Below, in pieces: positions 44,458 through 57,779 of a stretch of 64,000 bases of DNA. Origin of the DNA: Trachythela sp. YZ-2020 (Eukaryota; Cnidaria; Anthozoa; Malacalcyonacea; Clavulariidae). Both the position numbers and the translations under genes were made by a program. The stretch covers positions 2,520,501 to 2,584,500 of the forward strand of contig JADLSH010000395.1 of NCBI GenBank assembly GCA_016169945.1. Reading direction: 5' to 3'. The notes under the pieces were generated by a model. The model made no database searches and was not told the origin of the DNA. It was given only the letters and a program-made list of their open reading frames with translations. Numbering within the stretch: the stretch's first letter is position 1; the number at the start of each line of letters is the position of its first letter.

Positions 44458-47400
44458 GACGAAACCAGTGATGATGATCATAACTTTGAAAATCTTTCCA
44501 AAACTGACGTCATACAGAGCCAAGAACATCCAGCACCAAGTGAACCAATACATGATCCATCAGAACGAAAACACAACAAGCCCAAGAGATCAACAAAACG
44601 GCGTCATAGAATTCTTGACAGAGAAATCCTTGAAGAATCTGCCAAGAACGATGAACTTCCTGTTTCACCCACCATGGAGACCTCCACTTTAGAGGATGAG
44701 CACAGTGATCCGAATGAGGAGTCAAAAACTGTAAAACCTGTCTTTGATGTAGGAAGGTATTTGGAAGACGAAGACGATAACAATATACCTAAAGATCGAT
44801 TTTTTGGACATTACCCTAATAGAATTGCGCGCCCTACTGAAGAGCTTCACAAAACTAATCAACCTCAAACGTTCTCCCAATTTCCTGAAGATTTCAAAGA
44901 ACCTTTGGACAAAGAAAATGAAGATACTCCTTCAGAAGAATCGCATTCTCCGATAGATGTACATCAATATTTAGGACATATGGTTGATGAAAAGGTAGAA
45001 AAGAAACCAGAGATCAATGAAATGGATAATTTAGAATCATATGAAACATATGAGGCAAATAAAGAAATAAAAAGGTTGATGGAAAAAGTATCAGACGACG
45101 AAGAAGAGCCAGTGAAGCCATTAGTGCCACGACAAACAATCCAGGTTATATTGGTCGATGAAACCAAGAAAAAGAAGAAAAAGAAGTCGAAAAAGCAAAA
45201 AGATCCAAATGTCGACACAACTACAGGCGATACGATGGTTGGCGAACACGTGGCAAACGATGTTCAATTACACGAACCTGCTACTGTGGAAATAAAGCCA
45301 GTTCCAGAAAAGAAAGAGCGAGTGGACACAAAGGAAATAGCAGTACAAACGATGCCTGTCCCAGATGATATAGATAGTGAGGATGATTCTGACCAAGAGA
45401 TTCTTCAGTACCAACAAAGATCCACCATTGGAGGTTACCTGATACAAACAATACCTGAAGAACAAGAAGATGAAAGTCCACTGTCTACTCCAGATCAAAA
45501 CAATTTCACTTCACCCAGTGACCAGGAACAAATTCACCGTGACAGGGGTTTCCTATTTAATGATATCCGCGATCACGAACTAACTCCTAGACATCCTTAT
45601 CAGATGGCCGAAAAACCAACGTACTCTGGTGCTCCAGTTTCCCCCCCAAAATATTTTTCAGAGCCTACTATTAAACAACACCAAGCAGAGCCGATAGAAT
45701 TTGAAACAATTTCTCGCCCAAGTTTTACAGTGGAAAGTTCTTTATCTGAAACAAGCGATGGCAAAGACACAGAAGAGTCGAAACCATGGCAAAGTGAGTT
45801 TCCGCAAGTTGGACACGGAGAACCTTATGACATACATTCATACCAGCCTGAGGATGAAAACGTGGGTTTTGAATTCGACACGCCAAGGGAAGAGATAGAA
45901 AGTTCGCCGACAAGTAATACAGAAGAGTTTTCAAAAACGATATACAAACCAAGATTCGAGATACAAGATTTTGTGGAGGAAGACAAAAGAAGGCGAAATG
46001 GAGCTGCAATCGAAGCACCACCAAGTAAAAAACATAAAATGTCATCACCTCATTCGCCAATTGACAATACATTACTAGAGAGCGGGTTATATAAGAGAGA
46101 AGAAACTATCCAAGTTTCAGAAGAACCAGAATTAGTCAAGCCATCATATCAACCTAGATACGAGGTACATGATTTCATTAAGCAAGATGTACAGAAAAGA
46201 TTTGAACCGATCCAAACTACCAGTACCAAAGATTTGGTGTTGGAAGAAGATGGCCAAGAAGAAAAGTCTTACCCAGATCGTGAACTGGATGTTGTAGATG
46301 GACAAGAAGATATCAGAGCAGCTTATCAACCGAAATACCATACAAGAGAAGATAAGCCAGAAACAAACGGATATGTTGACGGGCAAGAACCTACACAGGT
46401 AGATTATCAACCAAGGTATGAAATTAGAGATTCCATACGCGAACAACCGCCCAAAATAAGTCGACTTTCAGAAGAACCGTTAGAAAGCGCTGAATATCCT
46501 GCAGAAGAAGACAAATCTGAGCCAATTCTCCCCAAATATGAGCCACGAGTTGAATTAGTGGACTTGATAACAAAGGAAGGAGATAGAGTTGATGAGAAAC
46601 CAAGCTATCTTGAGCCAGTTCAAAAGATTGAGACACCAACATATCCGATAGTCCAAGATGAACCAGAACCACCATTTTATCAATCAAGATATGAAATAGA
46701 GAATTTTGTTTTAGAAGAAAAATCTGATAATGCTGAAGAAGCTGGAGAAAATTATGATGACGAAGAGTCGGAGACAGACGATTCATCATTCCAAGATAAA
46801 CCAGAACCTATACAACCAGTATACAAACCACATTATATATTGGACGAAACACCTGACAGTAAAACACAACAGGTGCAACCTATAGTAGAAGAAAAAGACG
46901 ACATACCTTTTAAATCTTCAAGGAAAGAGATTATCCAGCCAACTGATCAACAGAGCTATGAAATAACAGAATTAAGGCGAAATGAGGAACCCACAAAGTT
47001 AGGGAAAGATCTTACTGATGGAAATTTGGAAAACGTTTCCAGTCCTCAGATCGAAAACGAACAAGACAAAATAAGACCTGTTTATCAACCCAAATACGAA
47101 TTACGAGATTTTGTGCTGCAAAAATCGCCAGATGAGGAACGACAACTTGTCATAGATGAACGCGTGGGAACTACTACAGTTCCTTTAGTCCAAGAAAAAC
47201 CAGACGAACCAGAACGAATTATGCCTTCACCATATCAACCTCGTTATAAAACAAACGATGTTGTGTTGGAAGATCAAGCTCGGGTTAAAAGTCGGATAAC
47301 AGCTTCGGTTCCTTTTATTGAAGAAGAGCCAGAACCAGTTGAAGAAACTCCAGAACAAGAACATATTTCACCAGTTTATCAACCGCGGTATGAACGAGAT

Positions 47401-50400
47401 TTTGTGATAAAAGAACAACCGGATAAACCCGAAGAACCTTATATTGTCTCAGCAGTATCACCCGTTGTGGAAGAAGAACCGAAACTAAGTCGTTCTTTTC
47501 GTCGACCAAAGTTTACAGTTAATGACTTTGTTTTAGACGAAGAACCTCAAAGCAAAGATGAGCCAAGTTATACAGCACCAGATAACAAGACTGATGATAC
47601 CAGCCCTGTTCCCGTGGATACAGAAGACCAAGGATTTAACAGATTATTGCACGAGCCTAAATATGAAATTAAAGATTTTGTACTAATCGAGGAGCCTGAA
47701 GCGAAAGATCAAAACGAAACAGTGACACTGGATGAAGAACCAAAACTAACAGAACCTGTTAATGAAATGATATTTGTTTTAGAAGAAGACTCTGATACTA
47801 TTGTTCAAAAAGAACCTGAAATGATGCGGTCATCGTATCAGCCAAAATACGAGATAAGAGATATGTTGGAGAAGGAACCTGCAGGTAAAAATAGGTTATT
47901 CGAACCTACGCTTGACCAATCGGTGAAGACAACTACAGTAGCTCTGCATGAAAACGAACCAGAATCCAAGAAACAAGTATATCAACCAAGATATGAAAAC
48001 AATGATTTTGTGTCCGAAGAAAAACCTAAAAATGGCAAATTTCATCTGGCAGAACCAATGGAACCGGTATATCAGCCTAAATACGAAATCAGAGATTTTG
48101 TGGAAGAACCGAAAAAGGAAGCAGCAAAAACATATCCATCTGAGTACCCCGCGTCAGATTACCAAGCAAATTTAGTTCCAACGATTCAAGGAGATCCAAA
48201 ATTAACACAATCTGCGTATAAGCCAAAATATAAAATAAATGATTTTGTATTAGTTGAAGAACCTGAGGGTAAACCACAACAGCAACAAACACTTGTGTCA
48301 GACCAGAACGCAGATGTACCTTCAGTAGCACAAAGCAAACCAAAAACAATTTTTATTGAGGAAGAACAGCCAGAGAATGAAAGTACTACAAAAGATTTTG
48401 TAAGAGATGGAACGATAAGCATTGCTTTAGTTCCAGTCGTTGAAGAAGAGCCAGAACGCACATATACGGTTCCTCGACCAAGAACGACCATGCAATTTGT
48501 TTTAGAAGAAGAACCTGATAGAAAGGACGCACCACAAGAACCTCAATCTGATGAAAACGTGAAGGTAAATGATGTGCAGGATGAACCGGGAATAACTCGG
48601 TCACTAGATCAACCAAAATATGAAATGCATGACCTTGTGATTGAAGAAGAGGAGCCAGAGCCAAATCGATTAGAAGAAGACGGAAACGTGACACAACCAA
48701 AGTATGAAATAAGAGATTTTGTTGTTGAGGAACATCCGCGAAATAGAGAAACACCAGAATATCCTGTAACAGATGAAAAAGTAAACATTAGTGCTGTTCC
48801 CATCGTCGAAAACGAACCTGAATCAAATTACAGAGTTTCACAACCCAGAAAAAAATGGAATTTTGTAATAGAAGAGGAATCTAAAAGACCTCCACTTGAT
48901 GAAAACGTGCATGTGACTCCTGTAAAGAACGAGCAAGAAGAATTTGAAATAACTCGGTCACTACATCAACCAAAATATGAAATAAATGACCTCGTCCTTG
49001 AAGAATATCCAGAAAATGAAGATTCACCAATATTTTTTGAGATGGACGGAAATATCAAACCAGCTACTGTGCCTTTAGTTCAAGAGGAACCAGAGCCAAC
49101 TCGATCAGTTTACAAGCCAAGATATGAAATTCGCGATGTTGTTCTTGAAGAACAACCAGAAATTGAAAATGTTGCTGCAGTTCCGATCGTCGAAAAAGGA
49201 CCTCAACGTATCCATAATATTTCCCAACCCAGAGAAATACGAGAATTTGTATTGGAAGAAGAACCAATAGCAAAAGACCGACCACGAGAAGCTCAATCTG
49301 ATGAAAACGTGACTGTAACTGCTGTTAATGAAGTTCAGGAAGAACCAGAAATAAATCGGTCATATTATAAGCCTCAATATGAAATAAATGATTTCACGTT
49401 AGAGGAAGATCCTTCAAGTGCAGTTAAACCTACGCCAGATGAAACGGTAGAAGCAAGTACAGAAACTATGGTTGAGGACGAACCTGACTTTTACAGACCA
49501 TTTGAACCCAGACATGAAGTAAAAGCTTTAGTATTAGACGAGGAGCCACTAATTGAACGAGATCAATCGAAACGACAAGAGAAAACAAAGATTGATAAAG
49601 CACCTGTTGCTTTGAAAGAACCAGATTTTACCAGATCTGTTAACAGTCCAAAATATGAAATTCCAGACTTAGAGCTAGATGATCGCGTTCAAGGAGAACC
49701 TCAAAATATATCTCAGCAACAAACACTTGTGTCAGACCAGAACGCAGATGTACCTTCAGTAGCACAAAGCAAACCAAAAACAATTTTTATTGAGGAAGAA
49801 CAGCCAGAGAATGAAAGTACTACAAAAGATTTTGTAAGAGATGGAACGATAAGCATTGCTTTAGTTCCAGTCGTTGAAGAACAGCCAGAACGCACATATA
49901 CGGTTCCTCGACCACGAACGACCATGCAATTTGTTTTAGAAGAAGAACCTGATAGAAAGGACGCACCACAAGAACCTCAATCTGATGAAAACGTGAAGGT
50001 AAATGATGTGCAGGATGAACCGGGAATAACTCGGTCACTAGATCAACCAAAATATGAAATGCATGACCTTGTGATTGAAGAAGAGGAGCCAGAGCCAAAT
50101 CGATTAGAAGAAGACGGAAACGTGACACGACCAAAGTATGAAATAAGAGATTTTGTTGTTGAGGAACATCCGCGAAATAGAGAAACACCAGAATATCCTG
50201 TAACAGATGAAAAAGTAAACATTAGTGCTGTTCCCATCGTCGAAAACGAACCTGAATCAAATTACAGAGTTTTACAACCCAGAACAAAATGGAATTTTGT
50301 GATAGAAGAGGAATCTAAAAGACCTCCACTTGATGAAAACGTGCATGTGACTCCTGTAAAGAACGAGCAAGAAGAATCTGAAATAACTCGGTCACTACAT

Positions 50401-53400
50401 CAACCAAAATATGAAATAAATGACCTCGTCCTTGAAGAATATCCAGAAAATGAAGATTCACCAATATTTTTTGAGATGGACGGAAATATCAAACCAGCTA
50501 CTGTGCCTTTGGTTCAAGAGGAACCAGAACCAACTCGATCAGTTTACCAGCCAAGATATGAAATTCGCGATGTTGTTCTTGAAGAACAACCAGAAATTGA
50601 AAATGTTGCTGCAGTTCCGATCGTCGAAAAAGGACCTCAACGTATCCATAATATTTCCCAACCCAGAGAAATACGAGAATTTGTATTGGAAGAAGAACAA
50701 ATAGCAAAAGACCGACCACGAGAAGCTCAATCTGATGAAAACGTGACTGTAACTGCTGTTAATGAAGTTCAGGAAGAACCAGAAATAAATCGGTCATATT
50801 ATAAGCCTCAATATGAAATAAATGATTTCACGTTAGAGGAAGATCCTTCAAGTGCAGTTAAACCTACGCCAGATGAAACGGTAGAAGCAAGTACAGAAAC
50901 TATGGTTGAGGACGAACCTGACTTTTACAGACCATTTGAACCCAGACATGAAGTAAAAGCTTTAGTATTAGACGAGGAGCCACTAATTGAACGAGATCAA
51001 TCGAAACGACAAGAGAAAACAAAGATTGATAAAGCACCTGTTGCTTTGAAAGAACCAGATTTTACCAGATCTGTTAACAGTCCAAAATATGAAATTCCAG
51101 ACTTAGAGCAAGATGATCGCGTTCAAGGAGAACTTCAAAATATATCTCAACAACAAACACATGTGGCGGATGACAAGGTAGATGCATCTTTAGTTCCCCT
51201 TATCCACGATAAACCAAGTATCACAGAAACAAAGGATAAAATTAGAGTTTTTCTTGTCGAAGAACAGCCGGAAAATGAAAGAACTCCAAAACATCCTATA
51301 ACAGATGAAATGATAAGTACTTCTTCAGTTCCAGTCATTGAGGAAGAACCCGAACCTACTGACATAGTTCCTCAACCACAGCAGAGAAGAGAATTTGTAT
51401 TAGAAGACGAACTTGAGACAAAGCACGGACCACAAGAACCTCCAACTGATGAAAGCGTGAATGTAACTGCTGTAAAATTAGTTCAGGAAGAACCCAAAAA
51501 TTATCCAGTTCTAACTGAAACGATTCCACCAATCCAATCTCCTCCTAGTCAAGACGAACCAAACGTTTCTCGTTTAAATGATACGCCTAAGCAAAAACCA
51601 AGTGAATTTGTCTTGATTGAAGATCATACTGACAAGTTTGAGCAAAAGGTAATTGTATCAGATGAAGTGGATGGTCGTCCAGTTCCATTGGTTCAAGAAG
51701 AAGAACCAGCACCACCAAGATATGAAGTTCGAGGTTTTGTGTTAGATGAGAAACCTGGAAATGAGAAAAGTACAAAAGATTTTCCACATGGGAAAGCAGA
51801 CACTGCTGACACTGAACTTATTGAACCGGTTCGTTACCCAAGATACGAAATTAGAAAGTTGGAATACGAAAATAAACCCAAAGATACTTCACATCAACCT
51901 TTGGGAGAGGAGAAAGTGAGTGTTATTGACGTTCCTTCCCAGGAAGAAGAGCCCGGATTAGTAAAATATGAAGTAAGAGATATAGCGCTGGATGAGCATT
52001 TTGAAGACGAAGACCGATTTAGACAGGTTACACCGAATGAAACGTTGCAGAAGGATATCATCCTTGTAAGCGAGCACGAACCACAATCGAACCAAACAAC
52101 AAAATACGAAGATAAAGAGTTTGTACCGGAACAATTACCAGAAACAAGAGGCGAGGCGGAAGCACATGGAGAATTAAAACCTGTTCAACCCCAAATTCAA
52201 TCGAGACATCAACTCAAAGGATTTGTGTTAGAAGAAGAAATTGATGACAAGCCGAATGATACTACACCAAGACAAGCAGTAGACGTTTCCTCACCAAAAG
52301 AGCAAGAACATATTCGATCATTATATCAACAAAGATATACATTAAAAGATTTTGTTTTGATTGAAGAACCCGAACAATATGAAAAAATAGTAAACCCTCC
52401 GAATGAGGAAAATGTTGAAACCACTACAGTTCCTTTCGCTGAGCAAGAACCAGTATCATTCCATGCTGGTCACTACCAAAGTCAAATTGAAAATATTCGT
52501 CCGGAAAAGCCGCTGAAAGATGATGGCGTACAAGAACAACCCAATGCTTTTTTCGTGCCCTTAGCAGAACGAGCAGAGCCAGATCAAAACACTGTCAGAG
52601 TTGATGAAACTTCAGAGCTAATAGATGAAGAAACAATTATTGATGAGCCATCGCGTTTAGATATTGATCATAATGCTGGTGGGGAATCTGAAAAGGTGGG
52701 CCCAGATTTTAAAAACAATCTACGAAAAATGCTATCGCAAAAATATGAATCAGAAGAAAAATCTACAGTTATTATCGAAGAGGAATCAACACATAAAAAT
52801 AAATTTAGTCCATTTGAACCGGTCGATAAAATAGAGAGCAATGGCCTTTCGGAAGACATAAAGGAGCCAGAAATTGAAATGTTTTCTGTAGAAAAGGTAT
52901 CAGATTTGGAAAATGTGGTAACTGTTGATTTTGTAGACAAGGACTTGAAAGTACTTGAAGATGTAGACACAGCAGACGAGATAATCATTTCATCAATTAC
53001 AGAGGACGAAACAAGAACTGATGGAAAGGACCTTGTGAATGATGATCAAGAGCTGATAACGACAAAAACTGAACAAACGACAATTGATAGTGAAATACCA
53101 TCACAGTTGATCAAACAAATTTCACTACGCGAAGTAGACATGCAAACAAGCACCGTGCCAAAGACAGAAGAAATCGACCAAGATACAACTCGTAAGGGCG
53201 ATGACGATTTCGAATTTGAATTGTACAACAGCTCTGAATTAATGGATCAAAGAAAAGGAACTGATGAACTGGATGGGATTAAAACAGTTACTGTAGACGA
53301 GAGAACAGTTATTCAAAAAGAACCAGTAACAATATATCCACCAAATAAACCAGAAGGAATAACCATTCAACTTATAGATGAACTACCAGAGCCTGCTAAA

Positions 53401-56400
53401 CCAAAGTATGAAGAAACAGCTGAAATTAAAGAGCTTGTTGTTGACGAACCTGGACATCTAAAGAGACGAACAATACATACCACAACCAATACGCCAGCAA
53501 GATCAGAAATAACAACTATGAGAACAACTGATTCTGTGGAAAACGTACCACCAGAGATTGCAGAGCAACGATTTGTAAGAGGGTTTGATGTTCCTACATC
53601 CATGGTAGACAGCAAACCACAATTGATAAAAGAAGCAGTTTCCCTTAGTGTTATCGAAGACGACTCGAAAGGGGCAAAAATTCATCTTGAAGACGAAAAA
53701 CCTGTACCAGGTGACTTAGAAACTTTCAACAAAACCAATACGCAGGAAGAATTTGAAAAAGTGGATTTTGTAAACAACGAAGAAGGCGAATATATCAATA
53801 TTTCAGCAGGAACATCCAGTTCTTATTACGAGGAAGATATGATCACACCTAATTATCCAAGGCAAGTAGATCCATCCGAAGTTACTGTGACAGAGACAGT
53901 AACAGTAGAGAGCGAAATAAAGCAAACAGACGGAAAACAACCTATAGAGAGAGAATCAGTAACAATTTACCCACCAAATAGACAACAAGGAATAACAATT
54001 CAACTTATAGATGATATACCAGAGCCTGCTAAACAAAACTATGAGGGAACAGCAGCAATTGAAAAGATTGTTGTTGACGAACCTGCACAGTTCAAGAAAC
54101 GAACAATACATACAAGGTCAGAACATTACGAATCTGAAATAACAACTACTGATTTTGTGGAAAACGTACCACCAGAGATTGCAGAGCAACGATTTGTAAG
54201 AGGGTTTGATGTTCCTACATCCATGGTAGACAGCAAACCACAATTGATAAAAGAAGCAGTTTCCCTTAGTGTTATCGAGGACTCGGGAGGCGCAAAAAAT
54301 CATCTTGAAGACGAAAAACCTGTACCAGGTGACTTAGAAACTTTCAACAAAACCAATACGCAGGAAGAATTTGAAAAAGTGGATATTGTAAACAACGAAG
54401 AAGGTGAATATATCAATATTTCAGCAGGAACATCCAGTTCTTATTACGAGGACGATATGATCACACCTAATTATCTAAGGCAAGTAGATCCATCCGAAGT
54501 TACTGTGACAGAGACAGTAACAGTATTGAACGAAATAAAGCAAATAGACGAAAAACAACCTGTACAGAAAGAACCAGTAACAATTTACCCACCAAATAGA
54601 CCACAAGGAATAACAATTCAACTTATAGATGATATACCAGAGCCTGCTAAACCAAACTATGAGGGAACAGCAGCGATTGAAAAGATTGTTGTTGACGAAC
54701 CTGCACAGTTCAAGAAACGAACAATAAATACAAGGTCAGAACATTACGAATCAGAAATAACAACTACAACATCTACTGAATTTGTGGAAAACGTACCACC
54801 AGACATTGCAGACCAACGATTTGTAAGAGAATTCGAAGTTGATGTTCCGACAACCGTTGTAGATGGGAAACCAGGATTGGTAAAAGAAGCAGTTTCGATG
54901 AATACTTATGAAGATGCAACAATTCATCTTGTGGACGAAACGCCTGCACAAGGTGACTCAGAATCTTTCAGCAAAACAAACACACGGGAAGAATATGAAA
55001 AAGTGGATATGATCAACAACGAAGAAGGTGAAATTGTCATTATTTCGTCAGGAACATCCAGTGTTGATGACGAGGAGGATATGTCTATAAAAATCACATC
55101 CAGTTATCTAAAACAAATAGATCATTCCGCAGTAACTGTCACAGAAACAGTCACAGTAGAGCAGGAAATAAATCAACTAAATGAACAACCATTCGGGACG
55201 GTGATGATCGATTCTTTTGAAACAAAAGAGAAAAGGGAAGAAAAAAGTGTGGAAATCAAAACCGTCACTGAGGGTAATGAGTCAGGTGAGGGCTCTGGAA
55301 CTGTCAGCACGTTAACACCATCGGGCTTTGGTTATGATCAGGAACATATATATGCTAGAGTTAACAAAGAGCAACTAAATATACACGATCGAGTCGATCA
55401 AAAACATGTGAAAACGTCGGGAATTTCTGCAATTGTCAATCATCAGCCAGGAGCTATAAAAATTGCCATGACAGAGAAAGATTCCTTACATGATGCGAGA
55501 ACTATAAAACTTGTTACAGAAGAAGAAGTACATATTCGAGAAGAAACATCACAAATGATTGAGCAAAGATTCGTAAGAGATAATCACAATACCGCACCAC
55601 AAGATATATCACAGAACACTGAGATAACAAAAGGCATGTCTGATACGGAAGTAAAACAAGAGGATCAACGGGTTGTCTGGATGACCGTTCGCCATAGCAA
55701 GAAGTTATTTGGCACAGGTGGTAGTGAAAGAGTCATAACACTTCCCATTGTGACTAAAGTTCCTTCTGATGATCTCTCGCCAACAGAAAACTTAGATTTT
55801 GACTTCGAAAACGATGGGAAAATGTTTGTTGACGGTCACAAGGAAACGACTTCAGGTGAATACTACACCAGCAAACATGTCACAGGACTTGAGCAAGTGG
55901 ACGAAATTTCAAGTGGTAATGGTGGCTTCAGGGAGGAATCGCGAATGGTGCGAGAAAGTGACAAGGATGTAGAACACGAATTTGGTCCACGGAATGAACC
56001 GCTTGATGGTAAAGATATAGTAACAGAACGAGATGGCGTATCCTCAAGCATTATCACAGAAAATTTTGAAGAAATAACTAACCAGAGAGAAGTTATTGAC
56101 GAAGTTTCGGAGCAGGCCGTAGCGAAACAAGAAATCACAGAACAGCAACTAGAACGTTCTCCAGACCAGTCCACGATTAGTGAAAATGAAAGTGTATTGA
56201 TGGAACCAGGGAAAGTTGCTAAACGAGGAAGTGCGAGAAGCTCTACCTCTAGTAAGCATTCTGAGGATCTCAATTTATCACGTTCGACTACCTCTCACAA
56301 TGAGGTCGTGGAAAATGGAGATACTCGTACAGTGACTGACGGCACTACAGCAGAGAGCAACGTTTGGTGTACAGTAAAAATGAAACGCTGGGAAAGCGAT

Positions 56401-57013
56401 ATACGAAGAGTGAATTGGTCAAAACATTCCAGAGGAAAAGAGGCTTCAGAACTATCTAGCTCTACAGCAAGTGTTGACGGTAGTTATGGAGATACCTCCA
56501 GGGCACAAAGTCCAAATTCTGAATTTTCCATGGGTATCAGCTCTGATCCATGGATATCAGTCAGACGAAAGCGCACAAAAGATGCGAATGCAAATATTAT
56601 TAGCATCAAATCAAACAAAGATAGCACTTCACGTAGTACAACAGACCGCGGAGAATCAATTGGATACAGCATGCAGATAACAGCAACTGATGATGGACCG
56701 CTGATGACGCAAGAAGATACCTTGAGTACTGTGGATACCTTGGACGCCGAAAGCACGCAGAGTACAAATATGGGCGATGTGACTACACTTCCATGGATAG
56801 AAATACGAAAGCGAGATTCTATCAGACAACGTCTAAGTATTAAAAAGAAAAAGCGTGACGGTACTTTAAGAGGTGTTCCTCACACAACTGATGGGAAAGA
56901 TCGTCTTCTTCTTCTGACGATTCCACGAACAATGTTGATGGAAATCGAAAGTGATGAGAAAGTGTTGGACACAGAAGTCGAAATTCCATGGATGGAACTT
57001 GATCCGTCAACAG
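44458..57013 (+). CDS. Paralogue B, giant third exon (12.6 kb)
   Basis: The exon is open from the CTGTAG acceptor (AG at 44456-44457, phase 0) to a GTGAGC donor at 57014 (phase 1): 12,556 bp, about 4,185 codons. It encodes an acidic start, a KKKKKKSKKQK patch (about 45168-45200), and then dozens of copies of a repeat of about 43 residues around YQPKYEIRDFVLEEEPE (45938-52380). These include a recent 478-codon tandem duplication (48280-51147). A serine/valine/glutamate-rich part with three ~211-residue units (53326-55190) follows. Near the end it carries the start of the conserved C-terminal module: SSDPWISVRR (about 56545), LPWIEIRKR, GKDRLLLLTIPR and IPWMELD. I do not recognise the family; tryptophan and cysteine are almost absent outside the last 250 codons. 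The composition points to an elongated, disordered acidic protein. The function is unknown. Confidence 0.9.
45938..52380 (+). repeat. Protein repeat of about 43 residues (Y-P-Y-E-I-D-F-V-L-E-E-P)
   Basis: The unit is roughly [SV]YQPKYEIRDFVLEEEPE followed by a variable acidic spacer and a VPLVQEEPEP- or VPIVEEEPE-type link. By eye I count several tens of units, from TIYKPRFEIQDFVEED to LYQQRYTLKDFVLIEEPE. The positions of Tyr, Tyr, Glu, Phe-Val and the acidic tail are conserved while the spacer drifts. This is typical of a slowly diverging tandem array in a structural protein. Confidence 0.85.
48280..51147 (+). repeat. Tandem duplication, 1,434 bp x 2, about 99% identical
   Basis: Copy 1 is 48280-49713 and copy 2 is 49714-51147, an in-frame duplication of 478 codons (eleven or so of the 43-residue units). 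I find 13 base differences, nine of which change the amino acid (for example E/Q, Q/R, S/L, K/T, F/S, P/L). A third, diverged partial copy of the first codons follows at 51147 (QQQTHVADD). Confidence 0.93.
53326..55190 (+). repeat. Three in-frame repeats of about 211, 206 and 205 residues
   Basis: Units start with VTIYPPN at 53326, 53959 and 54577. Each contains GITIQLID, VENVPP-IA-QRFVR, a DVPT--VD block, VKEAVS or IKEAVS, and ends with SEVTVTETVTV or similar. Units 1 and 2 are the most alike; unit 3 is more diverged. Confidence 0.88.
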
Positions 57014-57779
57014 GTGAGCTCAGGAATAGAATATGAATTTTCAATCCCTTCAGATTTTGGACAATTTTAAATAATGTAAAGTATATGAAATGTATCAGAA
57101 ATGTCGTACTAGATTGTGCTTGTCCAATGGAATTTGATGAGCTAACTCTATCCTGCGTTTTCGCCAGTGTAGTGACTAACTTTACCAATAGAACTACACA
57201 ATTCGTACTCGAACTTGGTCTCGGGTTTTTTTCATGCATTGCTTTATAAATCCACCATCAACCCAGATGTTATTTCCGTGCGAGGAAAGACTCTGGGTTC
57301 GCAGACTATAGTGTAGAAAATCCATCATTGAAATATCTTTTGAAAATATTTTCAGGGTTTTTAAGAATTGAGCTTTTCTACTGTTTATGTTTACGTACAT
57401 TATGCGCCGAAAATTCAAGTCCTCTTTATTAGTTTTACTTTGGTATATAATACTATATGAAATGTACAGAAATTTTAGCACTGGCTTAAGCCTTTCATCT
57501 GCGTATTAATACTTAAGGCTAAACCTTGTTTTCATTTGGTCGTTACGATCGCGACTACATCAAGGTGACCGATGAAATAGAGTGTCAACAATGAAATAGT
57601 TTGCATAGAGCACACAAACGATAACCTAATCGACAATTTCACATCGGTTACCATGATTTGGTCAGGACACCCGCAACCAAATTGAAACCAGGCTTTGATA
57701 AAAAACCCCACCAGAGAAGCAGTGTAAGCGTTTACGTAAATCTACTGGAAGTTTACGCAATAATTCTCTTTCCCAACAG
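57014..57779 (+). other. Intron 3 of paralogue B
   Basis: A 766 bp phase-1 intron (GTGAGC donor, CCCAACAG acceptor). The split codon g|gc is glycine. Nothing else is recognised in it. Paralogue A has no intron at the matching place. Confidence 0.78.

Noticed and set aside
22820..57036. Naming the giant protein a titin, nebulin or futsch homologue
   Set aside because: No Ig, Fn3, nebulin or MAP1 motifs are visible; similarity to such names would rest on charged composition only.
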